64,000 bases of DNA, taken from contig NZ_JBMWAN010000005.1 of NCBI RefSeq assembly GCF_049546785.1, forward strand, positions 186,001 through 250,000, written 5' to 3'. The position numbers and the translations under genes were made by a program. This stretch comes from Nitrospira_D sp035465795. Lineage in GTDB: Bacteria > Nitrospirota > Nitrospiria > Nitrospirales > Nitrospiraceae. Under the pieces are notes generated by a model that saw nothing but the letters and a program-made list of their open reading frames with translations, was not told the origin of the DNA and ran no database searches. Shown one piece after another: positions 44,248 to 53,687 of this stretch (position 1 is the stretch's first letter; the number at the start of each line of letters is the position of its first letter).

Positions 44248-45723
44248 CTATCGCACTCCTTCTTTCACCAAAGAGTCACCGATGCTAATGATCAGACAGT
44301 TCCGCGTCGAGGCCCCCACTCCAAACCGTTCGTCCTGCCGATAGCCCAACACTCCGACGATCCCGTCCTGTGATACCAGGAGAGGAATCCTGTTTCGCTT
44401 CGCTTTCGGGACTTTCAGATCAACGAACAAATCCTGCAACTTCTTCGAACGGCCTTTCATTCCGGCAGGAAAGAATCGATCCCCCCGCTGCCACGATCGC
44501 AGCTTCAACGGACCGCCCACGCGATCGGCATCCACCACCATCGACCAGGCCTGCGACCGCGGAGGCCGACAGACCTGTTCGATTGTGACCAGTTGTACCC
44601 GAATTTGCTGCCCTGTTCCAGCCCACTCAGTGTGCGAGGGAACGGGCAGAATCACCCCGATAGCCGCAGGCTCCCTCTCCACCGGGCCGGCTAAAATGAA
44701 TCGCGGGGCCAGATGCAGGCGCTCTCCGGTCACAGCAGCCTGTACCGATTTCAGAGAGAGGCGGGCAGATGAGGTCTGCTTGAACAGCAACGCCCTTACT
44801 GCCTCGATCGTCGCGAACGCGGGCGGCCTGCGGGATGTATGACATCGGCGCAACGCTTCACGAAGCAGGCGCCGCTGGAGAGCTACCGGCAAAGCCTGCA
44901 CAACGCCTCGCTCAACGGACCAGCCGCCCTGCCCGTCTTCACGCAGCATAGAGGAAGCGAGCCCGGCAACCTGCGCCTCAAGATACTGCTCATCATCTCG
45001 GCAAAGGTCAGCCAGCCGGCACAGGGCGTCGATCGCGGACGGCGCAATCTGATTCATCACCGGGATTAGTTCATGCCGGATCCGGTTGCGAACATACACC
45101 GGCTTCCTATTGCTGGAATCCTGCCGATACGACTGGCCACTTTGAGTGAGGTAGGCCACAATGTCCCGCCGCCGCACCTCATACAAGGGGCGCACAATCA
45201 GGCCCTCTCGCACCGCCGGCATCCCCGCCAGTCCCGCCAGGCCTGAGCCACGCAGCATCCACAACAAAACCGTCTCGGCCTGATCGTCGGCCGTGTGCCC
45301 CAGCACAATGCGGTCGGCCCCGCATTCCCCGGCAAGCGTCATCATCGCCCCGTAGCGAAGCTCTCGCGCCTCAGCCTGCAGAGACACACGCCGGGCCCTG
45401 GCCCGAACGTCCAACGTCCGACAATGAAGAGAAATCCCGAGCGCCTCGCACAAGGAGACGACAAAGGCCTCATCCTCGTCCGATTCGGTGCCGCGCAGCC
45501 TATAGTTGAAATGCACAGCCGTCAGTCGTAGCCGCCACCGCGGGGCAAGCCGATGCAGCAGCGTCAGCAACGCCACCGAATCGGGTCCCCCGGACAGAGC
45601 CACGAGGAGATGATGTCCCGGCTCAAAGAGCCGGCGAGACCGGACCGTCTTCACCACCCGATGCAGCAGCGGCACCCAGGGGGTCCGGACCGCTCGTTGT
45701 TCGACTCCGGCCATTGTAGCCAT
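44248..45723 (-). CDS. tilS: tRNA(Ile)-lysidine synthase
   Basis: A 491-residue ATP-dependent enzyme that adds lysine to C34 of tRNA-Ile(CAU). The PP-loop SGGPDSVALLTLL is near residue 45, HTADDQAET follows near 145, and the C-terminal TilS domain contains GDRFFPAGMKGRSKKLQDL. Its ATG overlaps the ribF stop by one base (TAATG). Confidence 0.94.
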   Translation of the reverse strand: MATMAGVEQRAVRTPWVPLLHRVVKTVRSRRLFEPGHHLLVALSGGPDSVALLTLLHRLAPRWRLRLTAVHFNYRLRGTESDEDEAFVVSLCEALGISLHCRTLDVRARARRVSLQAEARELRYGAMMTLAGECGADRIVLGHTADDQAETVLLWMLRGSGLAGLAGMPAVREGLIVRPLYEVRRRDIVAYLTQSGQSYRQDSSNRKPVYVRNRIRHELIPVMNQIAPSAIDALCRLADLCRDDEQYLEAQVAGLASSMLREDGQGGWSVERGVVQALPVALQRRLLREALRRCHTSRRPPAFATIEAVRALLFKQTSSARLSLKSVQAAVTGERLHLAPRFILAGPVEREPAAIGVILPVPSHTEWAGTGQQIRVQLVTIEQVCRPPRSQAWSMVVDADRVGGPLKLRSWQRGDRFFPAGMKGRSKKLQDLFVDLKVPKAKRNRIPLLVSQDGIVGVLGYRQDERFGVGASTRNCLIISIGDSLVKEGVR

Positions 45724-46670
45724 TATCCTGCCTGTCGCGCACTCCGATGGGCCTGCAAGACCGCCTTGGCCTGGGCCACATCGATCGCGATCTGCCTGCT
45801 CAGTTCCTCCCCGCCCGCGAACTGCATGTCGCCCCGCAGCCGCTGGAGAAACTGCACCTCGATTCGTTCTCCGTACAGATTGCGCTGCTCATCGAGCAGG
45901 TACACCTCAAGCAACCGTTCTCCGGCATCGAAGGTCGGCCTGGTTCCAATGTAGGCCACCGAATCGAACCGGCGCTGGCTCCACACCGTCACCGTGGCGT
46001 ACACCCCATCCGGCGGAATCACCCGCTCGGTTGGCAGCCGAAGGTTCGCCGTCGGCCACCCCAATTCCTGCCCCCGCTGAAATCCAGGCATCACGACACC
46101 GGCGAGCGCATACTGGCGTCCCAGTAACCGGGCCGCCCCATCGACACAGCCCTCCTGAACAAGCTTCCGCACTCGCGTCGAACTCACAACGGCTCCGTCG
46201 GCAACCACCGGCTCGATCGGCGCCACGGAAAAGCCGAACCGCCGGCCGAACGCCACCAAATCAGCGACTTTCCCGGCCCGGCCCTTCCCGAAGGCGAAAT
46301 GCTGCCCCACGAAAATCTGCCGAATTCCAAGCCCCTGACACAATATTTGATCGGCGAACACCTCGGCCGAGAGGCCCGCGAACCCATGGCTGAACTCCAG
46401 AAAGACGACTTCGTCGATCCCCGCTTCTTCAAAATGCTGAAGTTTTTCCTCCGGGCTCGTCAAAAACTTCAAGTCCACATGTGGAGCGAGAATCTTGACC
46501 GGATGCGGATCGAAGGTGAGCACCATGGCCGTGCCGTTCATCCGGCGGGCGGTCTCCACGACCGTCCGGAGCAACTGCCGGTGGCCGAGGTGATGCCCGT
46601 CGAAATTGCCGATGGTGGCCACCGGGTAGGGCCGTGTCACGCCGTCAGAATATCCGCGCGTCACCTTCAT
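45723..46670 (-). CDS. ribF: Bifunctional riboflavin kinase / FAD synthetase
   Basis: A 315-residue two-domain enzyme. The N-terminal FAD synthetase domain has GNFDGHHLGHRQLL and the later SSTRVRKLVQEG; the C-terminal flavokinase domain has GWPTANLRLP and PPDGVYATVTV. It makes FMN and FAD. ATG 46670 lies 7 bases after the hemB stop; an upstream in-frame ATG (46700) would overlap hemB. Confidence 0.94.
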   Translation of the reverse strand: MKVTRGYSDGVTRPYPVATIGNFDGHHLGHRQLLRTVVETARRMNGTAMVLTFDPHPVKILAPHVDLKFLTSPEEKLQHFEEAGIDEVVFLEFSHGFAGLSAEVFADQILCQGLGIRQIFVGQHFAFGKGRAGKVADLVAFGRRFGFSVAPIEPVVADGAVVSSTRVRKLVQEGCVDGAARLLGRQYALAGVVMPGFQRGQELGWPTANLRLPTERVIPPDGVYATVTVWSQRRFDSVAYIGTRPTFDAGERLLEVYLLDEQRNLYGERIEVQFLQRLRGDMQFAGGEELSRQIAIDVAQAKAVLQAHRSARQAG

Positions 46671-46677
46671 CGCTGTA

Positions 46678-47649
46678 TCAATGAAGCTGCCGGACGGCAT
46701 CCTTGGCGAAATAGGTCAGGATCAAGTCGGCTCCGGCCCGTTTGATCGCCAGGAGCGATTCCATCATCGCCCTGGTGTCGTCGAGCCAGCCTGCGCGGCC
46801 CGCCGCTTTGATCATGCTGTACTCGCCGCTGACCTGATAGGCCGCAATGGGAAGCAAGGTCCTGGTTCGCGCCTTGGCGATGATATCGAGATAGGGCATG
46901 GCCGGTTTCACCATGACGATATCCGCCCCCTCCTCGACATCCAGATCGATTTCCCGCAGCGCTTCCCGTCCGTTCGCCGGATCCATTTGATAGGACTGCC
47001 GATCGCCGAATTGCGGGCTCGAATAGGCCGCATCGCGAAAAGGCGCGTAAAAACAGGAGGAGAACTTGGCCGCGTAGGCCATGATGGGTAGTTCGGAAAA
47101 CCCGGCCTGATCCAACTCCGCCCGGATAGCCGCCACGCGGCCGTCCATCATGTCTGACGGCGCCACCATGTCGGCTCCGGCCTCTGCATGGGTCCTGGCC
47201 ATGGTCCTTAAACAATCCAGCGTTTCATCATTAAGGATCTTGCCGTCCTTCACGATCCCGCAATGGCCGTGATCGGTGTACTCGTCGATGCAGACATCGG
47301 TAATCACTGCCAGGCCCGGCACATGATCCTTCACCGCCTTGATCGCCCGCTGCACGATCCCGTTGGGATCGTACCCAGACGTCCCCCGCTCATCCTTCTT
47401 ATTGGGAATCCCAAACAGGATAATGGCGGGAATTCCCAGCGCTTTGATCTCGGCGGCTTCTTTGATCAAGAGATCGATCGAGAGCCGGAACTGGCCTGGC
47501 ATCGAGGTGATTTCTTCGCGGCGATCACGGCCTTCCACCACAAAGAGGGGATAAATGAAATCGGCCGGGGACAGCGTGGTCTCCCGCACCATCCGCCGCA
47601 ACGCCTCGTGCTGCCGCAGGCGCCTGAGTCGCTGAATCGGAAACGCCAT
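46678..47649 (-). CDS. hemB: Delta-aminolevulinic acid dehydratase
   Basis: A 323-residue enzyme that joins two aminolevulinates to porphobilinogen. The two Schiff-base lysines lie in MAYAAKFSSCFYAPFRDA and VMVKPAMPYLDII. The metal loop reads DVCIDEYTDHGHCG, where the second Cys of the usual zinc site CxC is Asp, giving a mixed Cys-Asp-Cys arrangement. It belongs to the haem run with hemA, hemC and cobA-hemD. Confidence 0.96.
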   Translation of the reverse strand: MAFPIQRLRRLRQHEALRRMVRETTLSPADFIYPLFVVEGRDRREEITSMPGQFRLSIDLLIKEAAEIKALGIPAIILFGIPNKKDERGTSGYDPNGIVQRAIKAVKDHVPGLAVITDVCIDEYTDHGHCGIVKDGKILNDETLDCLRTMARTHAEAGADMVAPSDMMDGRVAAIRAELDQAGFSELPIMAYAAKFSSCFYAPFRDAAYSSPQFGDRQSYQMDPANGREALREIDLDVEEGADIVMVKPAMPYLDIIAKARTRTLLPIAAYQVSGEYSMIKAAGRAGWLDDTRAMMESLLAIKRAGADLILTYFAKDAVRQLH

Positions 47650-47654
47650 AGCCC

Positions 47655-48047
47655 CTACTTTCTAGGAAGATTCGTCAAAAACACGACGAGATCACGCACT
47701 GAAATCACTCCGACCAACTTGCCGTCACGCGTCACTCCGAGATGGCGCACATGCGCCTGCGCCATGAGGTCGTTGGCATCCAGCAACGTCTTGTTCTCCT
47801 CGATCGTCATGATGGGAGCCGACATGATCTGCTCGACAGTCGTCTTCGTCGCATCAGATCCCGAAGCCACAACCCGGCGCATCATATCGGTATCGGTCAG
47901 TATGCCGATGATTTCCTTGTCATTCGTGATGAACAGACTGCCGATCCCGTGATCGCGCATAATGCGCGCCGCGGTCTGGGCATCCGTATCCCGCGCCACG
48001 GTCACAAACTTCTCTCGAGGAATCATGAACGATTTCACCGGAACCAT
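47655..48047 (-). CDS. Protein of two CBS domains
   Basis: A 130-residue protein made of two CBS motifs (about 1-62 and 70-125): IGSLFITNDKEIIGILTDTDMM and VRHLGVTRDGKLVGVISVRDLV. Paired CBS domains bind adenosine nucleotides and usually regulate a partner protein. It lies between cobA-hemD and hemB, so regulation of tetrapyrrole synthesis by energy state is possible but unproven. Confidence 0.85.
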   Translation of the reverse strand: MVPVKSFMIPREKFVTVARDTDAQTAARIMRDHGIGSLFITNDKEIIGILTDTDMMRRVVASGSDATKTTVEQIMSAPIMTIEENKTLLDANDLMAQAHVRHLGVTRDGKLVGVISVRDLVVFLTNLPRK

Positions 48048-48103
48048 GCTGTGCCCTCCCTTTACAATTCAAGAACCTACCGACTTCGCCCTACGAACGC
48101 CGC

Positions 48104-49651
48104 CTACGCAACGCGTGTGCCTGCTCCAAAATACTGCGCCATCGCCGCCGCCAGTGCCGGCATCGTATTCTCTCCCGGCATGATCGCGACCGTCAGGCCG
48201 GACTCCCGCGCCGTCTGCGCGGTGATCGGGCCGATGCAGGCCACCGCCACGGATTGTAACAGGAGGCGCGCCCGGGCTTCACCCCCCAACAACTTCATAC
48301 AATTCCGCACCGTCGAAGAACTCGTAAAGGTGATGGCATCAATCTGACGGTCTTCCAGTTGCTGCCGCCAGCCCTGAACAGCCTCGCGGGGGATCTGTGT
48401 CCGATAGACCGGAATGACATCCACCGTGGCGCCGCGGGCCCGTAGTTCGTCCGGCAAGATCTCCCGAGCCACTTCAGCGCGCGGGATGAGAATGCGACAG
48501 CCCGTAAGATCGGTTTTAGCGAGCGCCGCCAACACGCCCTCGGCTTGAAACTCGGCAGGCACCACATCCGCCGTAATCCCGTACTTCGCCAACTCCTCCG
48601 CCGTCCGCGGACCGATGCAACAGATCCTGCGTCCGGCAAAACTCCGCGCATCAGCGCCCTTCTCACGAGACCGATTCATGAAACGCACCACGCCGTTGAC
48701 GCTGGTCAGAATCATCCAGTCATAGGTCCCCAGCCCGTCGATCGCCCGGTCGACCGGGGTCCAATCCGTCGGATCGACGATCTGAATCGTCGGCGCTTCC
48801 ACCGGTTCCGCCCCCAACTCAGCGAGCAGGTTAGCCAACTCCGCGGCCTGCTCTTTCGCCCGCGTCATCAACACGCGCTTCCCGAAAAGCGGACGATGTT
48901 CAAACCAGTTCAACTGCTCGCGCAACCGCACCACCTCGCCGACGACGATCACCGTCGGAGGCTCCAGATGCGCGCGGGCGGCCTTCTCCACAATGTCTGC
49001 CAGCGTTCCGACAACCGTGACCTGCGTGGGCCTGGTGCCCCAACGAATGAGGGCCACCGGCGTGGTGGCAGCGCGTCCTTCGGCGACGAGGTTCGCGACG
49101 ATGGAAGGCAGGTTCTTCATCCCCATCAGGAATACGAGCGTGCCGTGACTGCTCGCCAACCTGGGCCACTCAAGAGCCGTGGTCGTCTTGGATGGATCTT
49201 CGTGACCGGTGACAAATGTCACGGTTGACGCCATGGTTCGATGGGTGACCGGAATACCGGCATAGGCAGGAGCCGCCACTGCCGCCGTGACACCCGGAAC
49301 GACTTCAAATTCGACGCCGGCTGACGCCAGCGCTTCAGCCTCTTCTCCGCCACGACCAAAGACGAAGGGGTCGCCGCCCTTCAGGCGTACCACGATCGCA
49401 CCCTGCCTGGCCCGCTCAACGAGCATGCGATTGATCGCGTCCTGGGCTTGATACTGTCCCGTTCCCCGCCGTCCCACATAGACGCGTTCTGCCTGAGTCT
49501 GGGCATGAGCCAACAAGGCAGGATTCGCGAGGTAATCATAGAACACGACATCGGCCCGCTCGAGACACTCCTTCCCCCGCAGCGTGAGGAGCTTCGGGTC
49601 GCCAGGCCCCGCCCCGACCAGATACACGATGCCTTGTCGCGTCTTCTTCAA
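48104..49651 (-). CDS. cobA-hemD: Fused uroporphyrinogen-III methyltransferase / uroporphyrinogen-III synthase
   Basis: A 515-residue fusion. Residues about 7-245 are the SAM methyltransferase that makes precorrin-2 (VYLVGAGPGDPKLLTLRG, VVRLKGGDPFVFGRGGEE, YAGIPVTHR). Residues about 262-505 are HemD (GKRVLMTRAKEQAAELANLL, ITFTSSSTVRNCMKLL). HemD closes the ring and CobA directs it to sirohaem and B12. Such fusions are common in Gram-positives and Nitrospirota. Confidence 0.94.
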   Translation of the reverse strand: MKKTRQGIVYLVGAGPGDPKLLTLRGKECLERADVVFYDYLANPALLAHAQTQAERVYVGRRGTGQYQAQDAINRMLVERARQGAIVVRLKGGDPFVFGRGGEEAEALASAGVEFEVVPGVTAAVAAPAYAGIPVTHRTMASTVTFVTGHEDPSKTTTALEWPRLASSHGTLVFLMGMKNLPSIVANLVAEGRAATTPVALIRWGTRPTQVTVVGTLADIVEKAARAHLEPPTVIVVGEVVRLREQLNWFEHRPLFGKRVLMTRAKEQAAELANLLAELGAEPVEAPTIQIVDPTDWTPVDRAIDGLGTYDWMILTSVNGVVRFMNRSREKGADARSFAGRRICCIGPRTAEELAKYGITADVVPAEFQAEGVLAALAKTDLTGCRILIPRAEVAREILPDELRARGATVDVIPVYRTQIPREAVQGWRQQLEDRQIDAITFTSSSTVRNCMKLLGGEARARLLLQSVAVACIGPITAQTARESGLTVAIMPGENTMPALAAAMAQYFGAGTRVA

Positions 49652-49653
49652 CG

Positions 49654-50601
49654 TTATGCCGTCCCGTAAATGGCGCAGAGGATCTTGTCCGCGCCCCTCG
49701 ACAATAATCGCTCTGCGAGCTGCGTGCCCAAAGCCTGCGCCTCGGCGATCGTGCCGCGAATCGCATCGCGAATGACCGTCTTGCCGTCCACGCTCGCCAC
49801 CAGCCCCTCCAGCTGTATCTCGTCATCGACCAGGGTGGCATAGGCTGCAATCGGCACCTGGCAGCCGCCTTCCAGGCGGTGGAGTAAGGCCCGTTCGGAG
49901 CTGACCGCCACCCTGGTCGGCGGATGGTTGAGCCGGTTTAGAATATCCCGTACGAAACCGTCGTCCGACCGCCCCTCGATGCCCAGCGCCCCTTGGCCGA
50001 TGGCGGGAAGACTGAGTCGCGGATCAAGGTACTCCGTAATTTCCTGCGTCCAGGCCAAACGCCGCAACCCGGCGGCAGCCAGCACAATGGCATCGAACTG
50101 CCCTTCCTTTAATTTCCTCAAGCGGGTATCGAGATTCCCGCGCAACATCTCGATCCGCAGATCCGGCCGCGCATGGAGAAGCTGCGACTGCCGCCGCAAG
50201 CTGCTCGTCCCGACCCGCGCACCAGGCGGCAGATCCTTAAACAAGCGCCCCTCACGGCTGATCAAGGCATCGCGCGCATCTTCGCGCGGAGGCACGCAGA
50301 GAATTTCCAGTCCCTCGGGCAACTGCGTCGGCACATCCTTCATACTATGGACGGCAAAGTCGATCTCACCGCTCAACAGGGCGTCCTCGATTTCTTTGAC
50401 AAACAGCCCCTTGCCGCCGATCTTCGCCAACGGCACATCGACGATCTTGTCGCCGGACGTTTGAATCCGCTTCAGCGTAACCGCCACCCCGGGAGCCACT
50501 TCCTGCACCCGCGCCTGAAACATCTCGCTCTGCTGAAGCGCAAGCTTGCTCGCTCTCGTCCCCAGCACCAATGTGGACCGCTGCCCTGTTGATCTGGACA
50601 C
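49654..50601 (-). CDS. hemC: Hydroxymethylbilane synthase
   Basis: A 315-residue enzyme that polymerises four porphobilinogens. The dipyrromethane cofactor attaches to Cys247 (LEGGCQVPIAAYA). Other signatures are GTRASKLALQQSEM, AVHSMKDVPTQLP and GTSSLRRQSQL. Its stop lies 2 bases before the cobA-hemD start. Confidence 0.96.
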   Translation of the reverse strand: MSRSTGQRSTLVLGTRASKLALQQSEMFQARVQEVAPGVAVTLKRIQTSGDKIVDVPLAKIGGKGLFVKEIEDALLSGEIDFAVHSMKDVPTQLPEGLEILCVPPREDARDALISREGRLFKDLPPGARVGTSSLRRQSQLLHARPDLRIEMLRGNLDTRLRKLKEGQFDAIVLAAAGLRRLAWTQEITEYLDPRLSLPAIGQGALGIEGRSDDGFVRDILNRLNHPPTRVAVSSERALLHRLEGGCQVPIAAYATLVDDEIQLEGLVASVDGKTVIRDAIRGTIAEAQALGTQLAERLLSRGADKILCAIYGTA

Positions 50602-50637
50602 CCTTCACTCCCCCATCTTGATCTTAAACCGAATCCG

Positions 50638-52032
50638 CTATGAGCTCGTCCGCTTGCGACCGCCCGTTTGAGGAGCGGCCTCTTCCCCCTGTCGCTCCTG
50701 CGGTTGAGGCGAGAGACATGGCGGCCGGGCGGCGGCGTCTCCGCTCAGGCCCTCTCCAGACGGCTGGCTGTCCAGGTTGTAGAAACGCCTGGCCGCCTCA
50801 ATAAACGCCGCTCCGCTTGAGGAGTTCACCTCGGACTTCAATGTCACCATCGTATTGTGGATCAGCTTGTTCACGATGGCCGACGCAAGCCCTTCGACAA
50901 TCTCGCGATCTTGGGCCGAAAGATGGGCCAGCCGGCTCATCGTTTTCTCGACCTCGCCCCGCTTGATGTCGTCCGCCCGATTCTTCAGCGCCACGATCGT
51001 CGGCGTCACTTCGAGTGATTTCATCCATTCCAGCACCACGCCGACTTCTTCGACCACCATACGCTCGGCCTTTTCCGCCTCCTGCAGGCGCTCGGCGCGA
51101 TTTTGCTCGACGCGTTGTTTCAGATCGTCGATATCGAATAAGAAGGCGTTATCCACGTGGCGGACGGCGGGGTCGATATTGCGCGGCACTGATATATCAA
51201 TGAGGAACATGGGCCGATTTCTGCGCGCATCGACGGCGCGCTGAACATCGTCGGCGGTGATCAAGTAGTGCGAGGCACCGGTCGAGACCAATACAATATC
51301 CGCCGACGCCATATCATCCTTGAACTGCTCAAACGGCACCGGAGTCCCGCCGAATTGCTCCGCCAACTCGACGGCATGCTGCGGAGTGCGGGTCGTAATC
51401 CGTACCTGTCCGACCCCCTGAGCAATGAGGTGCTGGGCCGCCAGCTTCGCCATTTCCCCCGCGCCAACCAACAACACCGTCCGGTGGGCGAGATCTGAGA
51501 AAATCTTCTTGGCCAACTCGACCGCCGCATAGCTCACCGACACAGCCATTTCGGCGATTTTTGTTTCCGTCCGGACTCGTTTGGCCACTGAAATGGCTTT
51601 TTTGACGACCTTGTTCATGATCACGCCGGTCGTCTTGTGCGCCAAGGCCACTTCAAACGCGTCTTTCAACTGGCCCAGAATCTGAGACTCCCCGACAATC
51701 ATGGAATCCAGGCTGGCGGCAACCCGGAACAGATGGGCGATCGCCCGATCGCCCGTATGCCAATACAAATGCGGCGTCAGTTGTTCCGAGGAGAGCGCGA
51801 GATGCGTATCGGCGAGAAACTCTTGGATGCGTCCATAGCCATGATCGATATCGTCCACCACCGAATAGACTTCAACCCGATTGCAGGTGGACAACAGCAG
51901 GCCTTCCTTCACCCCCTGATAGGTGCAGAGACGGCTCAAGGCTTCGCCGATCCGGCTTTCTGGAACGGCGAGCTTCTCTCGAATCTCGACGGGAGCGGTC
52001 TTGTGGCTCAGCCCGACGACTATCAGATGCAT
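50638..52032 (-). CDS. hemA: Glutamyl-tRNA reductase
   Basis: A 464-residue enzyme, the first committed step of tetrapyrrole synthesis by the C5 route. Catalytic Cys50 lies in LLSTCNRVEVY; GLSHKTAPVEIREKL and the NADPH-binding GAGEMAKLAAQHL follow. The C-terminal dimerisation helices reach about 425, after which a Pro/Gln-rich tail of about 40 residues is unusual. It follows the CcsA/HemX-like gene by one base. Confidence 0.96.
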   Translation of the reverse strand: MHLIVVGLSHKTAPVEIREKLAVPESRIGEALSRLCTYQGVKEGLLLSTCNRVEVYSVVDDIDHGYGRIQEFLADTHLALSSEQLTPHLYWHTGDRAIAHLFRVAASLDSMIVGESQILGQLKDAFEVALAHKTTGVIMNKVVKKAISVAKRVRTETKIAEMAVSVSYAAVELAKKIFSDLAHRTVLLVGAGEMAKLAAQHLIAQGVGQVRITTRTPQHAVELAEQFGGTPVPFEQFKDDMASADIVLVSTGASHYLITADDVQRAVDARRNRPMFLIDISVPRNIDPAVRHVDNAFLFDIDDLKQRVEQNRAERLQEAEKAERMVVEEVGVVLEWMKSLEVTPTIVALKNRADDIKRGEVEKTMSRLAHLSAQDREIVEGLASAIVNKLIHNTMVTLKSEVNSSSGAAFIEAARRFYNLDSQPSGEGLSGDAAARPPCLSPQPQERQGEEAAPQTGGRKRTSS

Positions 52033-52033
52033 T

Positions 52034-52837
52034 TCACGACACCGTTCCGTAACTCTTGAGCACCACGCCCACCAGGGTCAAAATGACACCGGCAAATCCA
52101 ATCACCGTCAAATACGCCGCCCGCTTGGCACGCCAGCCCACCGTCAGACGTCCCAGCAACACGACAAAGTAGAACAGCCACGTAACCAAGGCCCAGGTCT
52201 GCTCCGGATTCCAACTCACATAGGCCCCTTTGGCGAATTCAGCCGAAATCGCTCCAGTCACAATACCAAGGGTGAGGAGAGGAAACCCCATGACAATCGA
52301 TTGCTGGTTGAGATGATCCAAAAAATCCAGGGCCGGAAGCTTGGCATACAACACGTTGAATCGCTTGGACTTGAGAAGGCGATCCTGAATGAGATACATC
52401 ACACCAGCGACAAACGCGACGGCGAACCCGACGGTCCCCAACATGCTCAACGTGACATGCAGCCACAGGGTCCGAAAAACCGGCTGCAAGGTAGGAACGG
52501 TATCGGGCAGCGCGGCGGCGGAAACGAGAGAGACAAGAGCCAGCGGCACGATAAACGAACCAAGCACATGGATGCGATGGCGGAATTCCACGGCCAGAAA
52601 CACGAGAATCAGCATCCAGGAGAAAAACGAGAGCGCCTCATGGACGCTTGGAGGTGAAGGGGCCGAACTCGCAAACATCCGCGCCACCAGCGCGATGGTA
52701 TGCACGACAAATCCGGCAGCCGTAATTCCGAGTGATACCTTTGATAAGGCCTCAGAGCGTCGCAAGAGATAGGCAAGGAACGAAATGGTGGCAACGAAAT
52801 AGATCCCCATTGTCACCATGAAGCAGACGACTGCCAT
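52034..52837 (-). CDS. CcsA/HemX-family cytochrome c assembly-like membrane protein
   Basis: A 267-residue protein with about eight membrane helices. It contains GAYVSWNPEQTWALVTWL, the tryptophan-rich haem-handling motif of the CcsA/CcmC family, and conserved membrane His residues. Position next to hemA matches HemX of Bacillus, which influences glutamyl-tRNA reductase level; a role in cytochrome c maturation is the alternative. It heads the haem operon behind a consensus promoter. Confidence 0.85.
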   Translation of the reverse strand: MAVVCFMVTMGIYFVATISFLAYLLRRSEALSKVSLGITAAGFVVHTIALVARMFASSAPSPPSVHEALSFFSWMLILVFLAVEFRHRIHVLGSFIVPLALVSLVSAAALPDTVPTLQPVFRTLWLHVTLSMLGTVGFAVAFVAGVMYLIQDRLLKSKRFNVLYAKLPALDFLDHLNQQSIVMGFPLLTLGIVTGAISAEFAKGAYVSWNPEQTWALVTWLFYFVVLLGRLTVGWRAKRAAYLTVIGFAGVILTLVGVVLKSYGTVS

Positions 52838-52895
52838 ATGGGTCTTCCCTCACTCTCGACGGATTTCAGACTGTTTATTGCGGGATTAGCGGGAA

Positions 52896-52925
52896 ATTAT
52901 AGCGATGCGACGAGAAGGGAGTCAA
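52896..52925 (-). promoter_or_regulatory. Promoter of the haem operon, inside rsmI
   Basis: Minus-strand TTGACT (52920-52925), 18 bases, perfect TATAAT (52896-52901). The predicted start at about 52889 gives a leader of about 50 bases before the CcsA/HemX ATG. The -35 lies inside the first codons of the divergent rsmI-like gene. Confidence 0.65.
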
Positions 52926-53687
52926 CAAAGCTCACGAGCCAACTTACAAGACAAGATACCTGTCCAGCAACCGGGAACACTCTTTATCGTCGGTGTTCCC
53001 ATCGGGCATCCTGACGACATCACGCTCCGCGCCCTCCGCATTCTCCGTCATGCCGACATCGTGGTCTCTGAGTCCCCCGCAGCCACACAAGCCCTGTTGC
53101 AATACCATGGCCTCTCGGCAATCCTGACAAGTTATGGCCCGGGGCATCTGAAGGAAAAAGTTTCGCTCCTGATCGACCGGCTTCGGCGAGGAACGCATGT
53201 TGCTTTAGTCTCGGATTGCGGCTCGCCCGTCATATCAGACCCCGGATGCCTGCTGATCAATGCAGCTCACCGGCAACATATCCCCGTACGATCGGTGCCA
53301 GGCCCTTCAGCAGTCACTGCCGCCATCGCCGCATCCGGCTGGTCAGGAGATTCCTTTTTTTTCCAGGGGCAGATTCCCGATGGAACGATGCAACAGAAAA
53401 GATGGCTGGCAGCAACTCTTAAACACACTGTCCCGAGCATTTTCTTCTGCTCATCAGAATCCCTCACGGGCGTGATAGAAACACTCGCGCGGCTCAATAA
53501 AAGGCGGCAGATAACCGCGGCATACGACTTAACGACTTCGCGAGAAATGATTCAGAGAGGGACAGCCCCACAGATACTCAAGCTGATCAACGAAATGAAT
53601 CCACCCAGTGCGGTAACGATCATCCTGGAAGGACGGAGAGCGAGAAGGAAACGGACAACGGCCGCACGCAAAAAGACTTCTTCTTAG
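52905..53687 (+). CDS. rsmI: Divergent RsmI-like SAM-dependent methylase
   Basis: A 260-residue tetrapyrrole-methylase-fold protein. It follows RsmI (2'-O-methylation of C1402 of 16S rRNA) in GTLFIVGVPIGHPDDITLRALRIL, ALVSDCGSPVISDPGCLLINAA and VPGPSAVTAAIAASGW. The family EDTR motif is ESPA here, the SYHEHNE segment is SYGPGHL, and the C-terminal end is a basic KRTTAARKKTSS tail. It may be a diverged RsmI or a paralogue with another substrate. ATG 52905 has no good ribosome site. Its end overlaps the convergent TusA-like gene by 4 bases. Confidence 0.75.
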   Translation: MRREGSQQSSRANLQDKIPVQQPGTLFIVGVPIGHPDDITLRALRILRHADIVVSESPAATQALLQYHGLSAILTSYGPGHLKEKVSLLIDRLRRGTHVALVSDCGSPVISDPGCLLINAAHRQHIPVRSVPGPSAVTAAIAASGWSGDSFFFQGQIPDGTMQQKRWLAATLKHTVPSIFFCSSESLTGVIETLARLNKRRQITAAYDLTTSREMIQRGTAPQILKLINEMNPPSAVTIILEGRRARRKRTTAARKKTSS

